From positions 1 to 64,000 of the forward strand of contig NZ_JADHEC010000012.1 of assembly GCF_015277675.1 (NCBI RefSeq): a stretch of 64,000 bases of DNA. Direction: 5' to 3'. Origin of the DNA: Flavobacterium soyangense. Lineage in GTDB: Bacteria; Bacteroidota; Bacteroidia; Flavobacteriales; Flavobacteriaceae. Made by a program: the position numbers and the translations under genes. Positions 57,656 to 64,000 of the stretch are shown here, one piece after another. Within the stretch, counting starts at the first letter, position 1, and the number at the start of each line of letters is the position of its first letter. The notes under the pieces are model-generated. The model saw only the letters and a program-made list of their open reading frames with translations. It ran no database searches and was not told the origin of the DNA.

Positions 57656-58867
57656 ATGTTATTAGAATTCACAGTCGGGAATTTTTTATCATTTAAAGAC
57701 AAAAAAACCTTTAGTTTAGAAGCAGGAAGTATTTCTGAACTTAAAGAAAACGTAGTGAAAGAAGAGAAGTACAAAGTCCTTCGTTCAGCAGTAATTTATG
57801 GTGCTAATTCAAGTGGTAAGAGTAATTTTATCAAGGCATTGGAGTTTATGGTTGAGACAGTTAAGAACTCTTCAAAATTAAATTCTACCGATGAATTAAA
57901 AACTAAACCTTTTTTATTGAATACCGGGACCCAAAATTCACCATCTTATTTTGAGATTTTATTTACTCGATTGGGAAAACGTTTCAGGTATGGTTTTGAA
58001 TTAGATAATGATAAGGTTCATAATGAATGGCTTTATATTTTAAATAAAAATTCGACAAATGAAGTTTTGTATTTTATTAGAAATATTAACGGAATTGGTG
58101 TTTCAGATGTTTTTGAAGAAGCAAAAGGATTCGTTGAAAATACAAGAGAAAATGGATTGTTTTTGTCGTTGTTAGACCAATTAAATATTGAGATTGCAAA
58201 AATAGTGATGAGAAATTTTTCTTTTACAAATGTGAAGTCAGGTTTAAATCACGAAAGCTCCATCTCCATGACTTCTGTTATTCATACAGATGATTATTAC
58301 GAAAATAAAATTGACAGTTTTATTGCTACATTAGATTTGGGATTTAATAAATTTATTATTGATCCTGATTCGAATAAAAATTTTAAAAATAGAATTAAAA
58401 CACTTCATAATGTTTATGATGATAAAGGTGTTAAAGTTTCTGAGTATGAGTTTAAATTATTAGATCAAGAATCATCAGGTACTAATAAAGTTTTTGATTT
58501 ATCGGGCTATATTATATTTACATTAAAGTTAGGATTGCTTTTAATTATTGATGAATTAGATTCAAAATTACATCCTATTTTAACTCAAGAAATTATCAAA
58601 TTATTCAATAATCCTGAAACGAATCCTAATAATGCCCAATTAATTTTTACAACTCACGATACTAATTTATTAGGAGCTAATCTTTTTAGAAGAGATCAAA
58701 TTTGGTTTACCGAAAAAGATGATTTTGAAGCGACTGATATGTATTCTTTATTAGAGTTTAAAGATGAAGACGGAAATACAATTCGAAAAGACAGGAGTTT
58801 TGAGAAAGATTATATAAGAGGTCGTTATGGTGCTATTCCGTATATTTCAAACTTTCAAGAAGTATAG
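57656..58867 (+). CDS. rloA: RloA/AbiLi-type AAA ATPase
   Basis: A 403-residue ATPase of the ABC/SMC-like group (COG1106). It starts LLEFTVGNFLSFKDKKTF, a family hallmark. Walker A is GANSSGKSN at 49-57; the signature-like ESSGTNKVF and Walker B LLLIIDELDSKLHP follow, and TTHDTNLLG gives the H-loop. The ATG at 57656 is used; the longer frame from 57554 would span the promoter. With RloB 2 bases downstream it forms the two-gene unit known from restriction loci of Campylobacter and matching AbiL of Lactococcus, which blocks phage growth. Activity here is inferred. Confidence 0.88.
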   Translation: MLLEFTVGNFLSFKDKKTFSLEAGSISELKENVVKEEKYKVLRSAVIYGANSSGKSNFIKALEFMVETVKNSSKLNSTDELKTKPFLLNTGTQNSPSYFEILFTRLGKRFRYGFELDNDKVHNEWLYILNKNSTNEVLYFIRNINGIGVSDVFEEAKGFVENTRENGLFLSLLDQLNIEIAKIVMRNFSFTNVKSGLNHESSISMTSVIHTDDYYENKIDSFIATLDLGFNKFIIDPDSNKNFKNRIKTLHNVYDDKGVKVSEYEFKLLDQESSGTNKVFDLSGYIIFTLKLGLLLIIDELDSKLHPILTQEIIKLFNNPETNPNNAQLIFTTHDTNLLGANLFRRDQIWFTEKDDFEATDMYSLLEFKDEDGNTIRKDRSFEKDYIRGRYGAIPYISNFQEV

Positions 58868-58869
58868 TT

Positions 58870-59592
58870 ATGGCAAATATCATAAAAATTGATAATGCCG
58901 TTTTAAAACGTACTGCAAGAGTAGAAAAGAAGCGTAAGGAACGTACAAAAGAAGTTCGTGTTTACTTTTTAATTGTTTGCGAAGGAGAACAAACTGAGCC
59001 TAATTATTTCAAGTCTTTTAAAACAAATGTCAAGTCATTTGTTTACACGATTGATACTTTGGGAGAAGGTTCTAATACTAAAGATTTAGTGAAGCGAACT
59101 ATAAAAGCAAGGGATAATTCAAGTCAAGAATACGATAGTGTTTGGGTAGTATTTGATAAAGATAGTTTTAGTCCAAATAATTTTAATGGAGCAATTCAAT
59201 TGGCTGAGAATAATGATATAAAAGTTGGTTGGTCAAACGAAGCTTTTGAATTATGGTATTTGTTGCATTTTCAATATAGAAATACTTCAATGTCAAGAGA
59301 TGACTTTAAAAATGCAATTGAAGATGAAATAAATGCCAAAATTGCTGCTCAATCAAAAAGTAAAAAACCTAAAAAATTTGAATACAAAAAGAATAGTGAT
59401 GAAATGTATTCCATTTTAGAAAAGTATGGAAATCAAAAACAAGCCATAACTTATGCCGAAAAGTTGATTTTAAATCATAATTGCAATAATTATGCAATCC
59501 ACAATCCTTGTACCAGAGTTCATTTATTAGTTGAAGAACTAAATGGCGATTCTGAAGAATTGAACAATCAAATCAAACAAAGAAGCGAATAA
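58870..59592 (+). CDS. rloB: RloB/AbiLii-type protein
   Basis: A 240-residue protein of the RloB family: a basic N-terminus, then FLIVCEGEQTEPNYF at 34-47, VVFDKDSF at 93-100, and NEAFELWYLLHF at 123-134. The E, DxD and E arrangement is like a TOPRIM-type metal site, so it may be the nuclease or effector controlled by the RloA ATPase; that is inference. The tight gene pair and the lone position between housekeeping genes fit a small defence island. Confidence 0.87.
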   Translation: MANIIKIDNAVLKRTARVEKKRKERTKEVRVYFLIVCEGEQTEPNYFKSFKTNVKSFVYTIDTLGEGSNTKDLVKRTIKARDNSSQEYDSVWVVFDKDSFSPNNFNGAIQLAENNDIKVGWSNEAFELWYLLHFQYRNTSMSRDDFKNAIEDEINAKIAAQSKSKKPKKFEYKKNSDEMYSILEKYGNQKQAITYAEKLILNHNCNNYAIHNPCTRVHLLVEELNGDSEELNNQIKQRSE

Positions 59593-59753
59593 TATCAGTT
59601 TCATCCGTGTCCTCTTTTCTTGAACAGACTACTATTTTAACATAGTTTCCCAATAATAAAATCAAATATAACATAATGTTAAATCAACATCTTCTTTAAC
59701 AAAATACTATCGAAATCATTAAAATAAAACATTATTCCCTAATAAAACTTTCG

Positions 59754-59761
59754 TAATTTTG
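59754..59761 (+). promoter_or_regulatory. -7 box of the gatC-like/gatA/gatB-aspS operon
   Basis: TAATTTTG, an exact TAnnTTTG match 37 bases before the ATG at 59799. The palindrome TAACAT-A-ATGTTA (59669-59681) lies further upstream. Confidence 0.45.
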
Positions 59762-59798
59762 CAAGCTTAAAAGTTTGACTTTAAAACGAAACGAAATT

Positions 59799-60068
59799 AT
59801 GAACAAAACAATGACAGTCGACATCTTGTCGAGTATTAAAGGAGCACAGCCCTCGGAGTCCGTGAACCAATTATTTGATGTAATTAAAAATGCAATTCCA
59901 ACAAATAATAATGCCGCAAATAATGTCAATCATAATTGTGTGTCTGTAAATGATTTAAGAGAAGATGTTGTGATAGAGAGTTCGGTTATGGAGAAACAAC
60001 TTATAATAGAAAACTTCCCGAACAAGAAAAATGGTTTTTTAGTGGTTGCTAAAGTTATAGAAGGATAA
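59799..60068 (+). CDS. Divergent GatC-like protein
   Basis: An 89-residue protein, first in an operon with gatA and gatB. Its C-terminal half fits GatC: LREDVV at 53-58 where GatC has LREDxV, and NGFLVVAKVIEG at 78-89 where GatC ends GFFKVPKVIE, with the right spacing. The N-terminal half has no GatC helices and is instead a short Asn-rich linker (about 31-46). GatC is the small stabilising strap between GatA and GatB. A longer frame starts at TTG 59775; the ATG at 59799 is preferred. Homology searches may miss it, so it would usually be called hypothetical. Confidence 0.6.
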   Translation: MNKTMTVDILSSIKGAQPSESVNQLFDVIKNAIPTNNNAANNVNHNCVSVNDLREDVVIESSVMEKQLIIENFPNKKNGFLVVAKVIEG

Positions 60069-60069
60069 A

Positions 60070-61467
60070 ATGGATTCTCAAATAAAAAAAATACACCAAC
60101 AATTGGTGTCCAAACAAATCACTTGCACCGCTTTGGTGCAAGAAAAATTAGACCTGCTTAAACAAAATACTTATAACTCTGTCAATTCTTTGTTGGATAC
60201 TTTGGCCTTGGAATTAGCGGCCAAAGTGGATGCCAAAATTGCAAAAGGAGAAACCATAGGTTTGCTGGAAGGAATTCCTTTTGGGATTAAAGATGTGTAT
60301 ATGTTGCAAGGAACATACGCTACAGCAAGTTCTGAATTGCTAAAAAAATATAAATCACCTTACACAGCTACTGCAATTCAAAAATTATTGGATGCAGGCG
60401 CTATTCCGTTAGTCAAAGAAAACTGTGATAGTTTTGGTCACGGATCTTCCAGTGAAAACACCATTTTTGGCGCTGTAAAAAACGCTATCGACCCAACATT
60501 AGTTGCTGGAGGTTCAAGCGGAGGTTCTGCCGTGAATGTTGCTAAAGAATATACTGTGTTTTCTATCGGTGGCGATACAGGCGGTTCTATTCGTCAGCCT
60601 GCTGGTTACAATCATATTTATGGTTTTAAACCAACTTACGGAAGAATTTCCAGATTTGGATTGATGGCTTATGCATCTTCTACGGATTGCGTTGGGCCAT
60701 TGGCAAAATCAATTGAAGATATTCGAATTGTTTTGAATGTAATGAGCGGAAAAGATCCAAAAGATCAAACTTCAGTCGCTTCAACTGAAATTAGTGAAGA
60801 TGCGATTGCAACTTCTGCTGTAAAAACAATTGGTTATTTTAAAAATTTTATCGAAAGTGATGCTATCGATAACCAAATAAAAGCTGATTTCTTGACAACT
60901 ATCGAAAAGTTAAAAGCTAAAGGAATTGCTGTGGCAGCATTGGATTTTTTTAAATCGGATATTTTAGTTTCAACCTATTATACATTGGCAATGGCAGAAA
61001 CGGCTTCTAATTTATCCCGATTAGACGGAACAAATTACGGAAACCGTATTGAAGCGGAGAATTTAATTGAAACTTATGCAGTTACCCGTTCTGAAAACTT
61101 TTCGGAAGAAACAAAACGCAGAATTGTGGGTGGAAATCAAGTGTTGTCGCAAGGTTTTTCGGATGAAATCTATTTAAAAGGATTGGCTTTAAGAGATCAG
61201 ATTTCGGAGAATTTCAGTAAAGATTTCGAAGAAGTGGATATTATTTTATCACCAGTAACACCAAGCACACCGCCTAAAATTGGAGACAGTTTAAAAGATC
61301 CATTGGCGATGTATTTGTCGGATGCGTATACAGTTGGTTTTAGTTTGGGGCAATTACCCACTTTGACCGTGCCACAAGGAACAAGCACTGGATTGCAAAT
61401 TACTGCGGCAAAAAACAATGATGAATTAGTATTGCAATTTGCAAACTTCTTAAAAGATACGATATAA
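60070..61467 (+). CDS. gatA: Asp-tRNA(Asn)/Glu-tRNA(Gln) amidotransferase subunit A
   Basis: A 465-residue amidase that frees ammonia from glutamine for tRNA amidation. The Ser-Ser-Lys triad is in place: K74 (GIKDV), S149 (GGSSGGSA) and S173 (GDTGGSIR), with the spacing of known GatA. GRISRFGLMAYASSTDCVGP is the GatA form of the substrate-binding segment, which favours GatA over other amidases. It starts one base after the GatC-like stop and overlaps gatB by one base (TAATG), so the subunits are made together. Confidence 0.93.
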   Translation: MDSQIKKIHQQLVSKQITCTALVQEKLDLLKQNTYNSVNSLLDTLALELAAKVDAKIAKGETIGLLEGIPFGIKDVYMLQGTYATASSELLKKYKSPYTATAIQKLLDAGAIPLVKENCDSFGHGSSSENTIFGAVKNAIDPTLVAGGSSGGSAVNVAKEYTVFSIGGDTGGSIRQPAGYNHIYGFKPTYGRISRFGLMAYASSTDCVGPLAKSIEDIRIVLNVMSGKDPKDQTSVASTEISEDAIATSAVKTIGYFKNFIESDAIDNQIKADFLTTIEKLKAKGIAVAALDFFKSDILVSTYYTLAMAETASNLSRLDGTNYGNRIEAENLIETYAVTRSENFSEETKRRIVGGNQVLSQGFSDEIYLKGLALRDQISENFSKDFEEVDIILSPVTPSTPPKIGDSLKDPLAMYLSDAYTVGFSLGQLPTLTVPQGTSTGLQITAAKNNDELVLQFANFLKDTI

Positions 61468-64000
61468 TGGAATTGGAGCAATTAACGGCGGCTTTAAAAG
61501 CCCACGATTTAGAATTGGTAATTGGACTGGAAACACACGTTCGATTGAATACCAAAACCAAGTTGTTTTGTTCTTGTCCAAATCAAGAAATAGAAACACC
61601 TAATGAAAATATATGTTCGGTTTGTACGGGACAAATGGGTATTTTACCTGCCTTAAATAAAGAAGCGATTGTAAAGGCCATTTATTTTGGAAAAGCGGTA
61701 GATTCATCTTTTAGTAATGAAATAATCTCTTGGGATAGAAAGCATTACGAATATCCGGACAACCCAAAAAACATTCAAATAACGCAATTTCACAATCCGA
61801 TAATACCTGACGGACACGTTTCTTGTTACCGAAATGACGGTACGCAATTTACCGTGAATCTAACACAGGTTCATATTGAAGAAGATGCTGCAAAGTTGAT
61901 GCACGAAAAGAAGATTTCGTTAGTCGATTTTAACAAAGCAGGTGTGCCATTAATCGAAATTGTTACAGAGCCTTGCATCAGAAATATTGAAGATGCTTCG
62001 ACTTATGCGCAGTACATTCAACGTATTGTTCAAAATTTGGGAATCTCTGAAGCAAATTTGGAAAAAGGAGAATTTAAATCTGATGTTTCTGTGTCTTTAC
62101 GCAAAAAACACAGTTACGAATTAAACCCAAGAACGGAGATCAAAAACTTGAACTCCTTTAAGTTTATGGTGGAAGCTCTAAAGGAAGAAGTAGAGAAACA
62201 ATTAAATTATTTTATTGAGCACAAAGAGTTTAGACCTGACCAAACGACTGTATTGTGGGATGCTGACTTAAAGCAAACCAAAGTAATGCGTAAAAAAGAA
62301 TTTGAAGCGGATTATCGTTTTATTTCGGAGCCGGATTTGCCTTTTGTAAACATTAAGGCTGAAATTGAAGCGATTAAAGTGGATACAAGCGCTTTGCCTT
62401 ACGCTGTTGAATCTATTTTAATTAACGGTGGTGTTTTGCCTCAAGATGCCAAGTTTTTTACGGCAGATAAGTTACGTTCGCAAACATTCGTGGAGATAAA
62501 TAACGAAATCAAAGATCCTTCGTTTGTGGCTAAAACTTTGACAAACAATATCAAGGCTGAAGATTATGCTGAAATTCATAGTATTTCCCATTTAACGGAT
62601 ATTTTCAAATTATTCAAATCGGAGAAAATCACGGCAGTTTTAGTTCAAAATGCCATTACGTCTTATTTAAAAGATCGAACTTTTGACTACAACAAGTACT
62701 TTGAAGAAAATACCATTTCTGAAGATAAAATTCAAGAAGTTATTGCTAAAGTAATTTCAGAAAATGAAGCTGTTGCCAATGATATAAAAGCTGGAGACCA
62801 AGGAAAAGCAGGTATTTTAGTTGGTAAGGTTTTAGGAGTTATTGGAAAAGGTGCTAATGGTAAAGTAATTCGCCAAATTATTTTAGATAAACTCGGAGCA
62901 GCTGCTGTTTTAGAAAAGGGGCAAGCTTTTGAAAAGGTTTCGGCGGCAATAATTATTGAGAATAAAGAAATTCAAGAAGAATCACTTCCTGAAATTCCTA
63001 TTATTATAAAAGACGTTTATAGAACACATAAAATTTCACAATTATCAGAAGAAAATATTCAAGAAGAAGTGATGTTGTCAGGTTGGGTAGCCAGTGTTCG
63101 GGACCACGGTGAATTAATGTTTATCGATTTACGTGATTCGAGTTATGAAATTTTTCAAGTGCGAATCAGCAGGGAATCATTTCCTAACATTGATGAGTTG
63201 GTGAAATTAAAACCGGAATCTGTAATTTCAGTAACTGGTAAAGTAGTAGGGCGTAATGAAGATGATTATAATGCAGGTTTACGTACCGGTAAAATTGAAT
63301 TGGAAACTTCAGCTTTAGAGATCTTAAACTTATCTAAAACATTGCCTTTTGAAATAAAAAGAGCGGCAAAAACAAATGAATCAATTCGTTTTCAATATAA
63401 GTTTTTGGATCACAGAAATGAAGAGGTACGAAGAGCAATCGTAAACCGTCATAAAGTAATTAAATTATTGCGTGACATTTTAGACGAAGAAGAATTTTTA
63501 GAAATTGAGACGCCAATTTTAAGTGCGGGAACAGATGAAGGAGCACGTGAATTTATTGTTCCTACACGTAAAGGATCTGGTTTGTTTTATACATTACCGC
63601 AAGCACCACAACAGTTCAAACAGATGTTGATGGTAAGTGGTTATGAAAAATATTTCCAAATTGCACGTTGTTTTAGAGATGAAGATTCTCGTGGAGATCG
63701 TCAACCAGAATTTACGCAATTGGATATCGAAATGGCATATGCCAGTATGCAACAAATTATCGATTTGAACACCAAAATGTTTAATGAAGTAGTTAAGAAA
63801 ATCTATGGCAACAAATGGATTTTGCGTCCGTTTGAAGTTATTACCTACAAAGATGCAATGGATTTTTATGGTTGTGACAGACCCGATTTGCGTTATGGTT
63901 TAAAGATGCAAGACATTACGGCAATCGTAAAAGAGACCACTTTCCAAGTATTTAGTAAGCCAATTGAAGAAGGTGGAATTGTGAAATGCATAAAAGTTTC
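61467..64000 (+). CDS. gatB/aspS: Bifunctional GatB/aspartyl-tRNA synthetase fusion, cut by window end
   Basis: One open frame runs from ATG 61467 past the window end (844 codons seen). Residues 1-500 are GatB: ELVIGLETHV, the zinc cysteines CSC and CSVC, ISWDRKHYEYPDNPKNIQ and a C-terminal tRNA-binding tail (GILVGKVLGVIGKGANGKV). From about codon 516 AspRS begins with YRTHKISQL, an OB-fold anticodon domain and class II motif 2 (CFRDEDSRGDRQPEFTQLD). The junction near 62997 is in frame with no stop. RDHG holds His547; His at this site marks non-discriminating AspRS, which also charges tRNA(Asn), in the literature I know. Such fusions are annotated in Bacteroidetes. Confidence 0.95.
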   Translation, partial: MELEQLTAALKAHDLELVIGLETHVRLNTKTKLFCSCPNQEIETPNENICSVCTGQMGILPALNKEAIVKAIYFGKAVDSSFSNEIISWDRKHYEYPDNPKNIQITQFHNPIIPDGHVSCYRNDGTQFTVNLTQVHIEEDAAKLMHEKKISLVDFNKAGVPLIEIVTEPCIRNIEDASTYAQYIQRIVQNLGISEANLEKGEFKSDVSVSLRKKHSYELNPRTEIKNLNSFKFMVEALKEEVEKQLNYFIEHKEFRPDQTTVLWDADLKQTKVMRKKEFEADYRFISEPDLPFVNIKAEIEAIKVDTSALPYAVESILINGGVLPQDAKFFTADKLRSQTFVEINNEIKDPSFVAKTLTNNIKAEDYAEIHSISHLTDIFKLFKSEKITAVLVQNAITSYLKDRTFDYNKYFEENTISEDKIQEVIAKVISENEAVANDIKAGDQGKAGILVGKVLGVIGKGANGKVIRQIILDKLGAAAVLEKGQAFEKVSAAIIIENKEIQEESLPEIPIIIKDVYRTHKISQLSEENIQEEVMLSGWVASVRDHGELMFIDLRDSSYEIFQVRISRESFPNIDELVKLKPESVISVTGKVVGRNEDDYNAGLRTGKIELETSALEILNLSKTLPFEIKRAAKTNESIRFQYKFLDHRNEEVRRAIVNRHKVIKLLRDILDEEEFLEIETPILSAGTDEGAREFIVPTRKGSGLFYTLPQAPQQFKQMLMVSGYEKYFQIARCFRDEDSRGDRQPEFTQLDIEMAYASMQQIIDLNTKMFNEVVKKIYGNKWILRPFEVITYKDAMDFYGCDRPDLRYGLKMQDITAIVKETTFQVFSKPIEEGGIVKCIKV

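Overview
The window is a 64 kb piece of an AT-rich chromosome from a member of the Bacteroidetes, most likely Flavobacterium or a close relative in Flavobacteriaceae. Four things point there. Promoter -7 boxes of the form TAnnTTTG precede many genes, and Shine-Dalgarno sequences are almost absent. A candidate 6S-Flavo RNA lies between zapA and rny. There are TonB-dependent and PorT-like outer-membrane proteins, an LruC-domain lipoprotein and the Bacteroidetes-type GlmU. GatB is fused to aspartyl-tRNA synthetase. No tRNA, rRNA, insertion sequence, prophage or CRISPR array was seen.

Layout. 0.2-4.3 kb: outer-membrane barrel, xerD, then rny, candidate 6S RNA, zapA and a small coiled-coil gene on the minus strand. 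4.5-9.4 kb: secreted M23 peptidase, TonB-dependent receptor, DUF2971 gene. 9.5-14.6 kb (minus): MsbA-like exporter, phosphohexomutase, polyprenyl-phosphate-type glycosyltransferase, DUF4199 protein. 14.7-24.9 kb: ribosomal protein L31, GlmU-like enzyme, mtaB, a short-chain dehydrogenase with a propeller-like protein, a structured element resembling Flavo-1 RNA, PPK2 kinase, MATE exporter, SPFH protein and an unrecognised secreted protein. 24.9-29.7 kb: meaB, an AEC transporter split by one amber codon, an Fsr-like exporter, peroxiredoxin, nudK. 30.3-33.7 kb: LruC-domain lipoprotein and a GH5 lipoprotein gene out of frame at a T8 tract in its signal peptide. 33.7-40.2 kb (minus): purA, a Fur-family regulator, the Rel/SpoT enzyme, a serine hydrolase, an rRNA/tRNA methyltransferase.

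40.4-51.2 kb is a surface-polysaccharide locus. It holds a GNAT acyltransferase, an FdtB/WecE-like aminotransferase, a WzxE-like flippase, a tight triad (DPGTG membrane peptide, NoeA-like methyltransferase, membrane sulfatase-like enzyme), four glycosyltransferases and an FdtA-like ketoisomerase. Together they suggest synthesis of a dTDP-3-acylamino-3,6-dideoxyhexose, its assembly and export, and a membrane-side modification. FtsE and a TPR/beta-barrel pair follow.

57.1-64 kb: a Gre-like protein, a two-gene RloA/RloB (AbiL-type) defence operon, and a translation operon. The last comprises an 89-residue GatC-like protein, gatA, and a gatB-aspS fusion that runs off the window end. The fused AspRS carries an RDHG motif expected of a non-discriminating enzyme, so the operon looks like a covalently tethered Asp-tRNA(Asn) amidation machine.

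The best leads are the divergent GatC with the tethered GatB-AspRS, the T8-tract GH5 gene, the DPGTG/methyltransferase/sulfatase triad, the RloAB operon with a palindrome in its leader, and several genes whose -7 box leaves almost no 5' leader.
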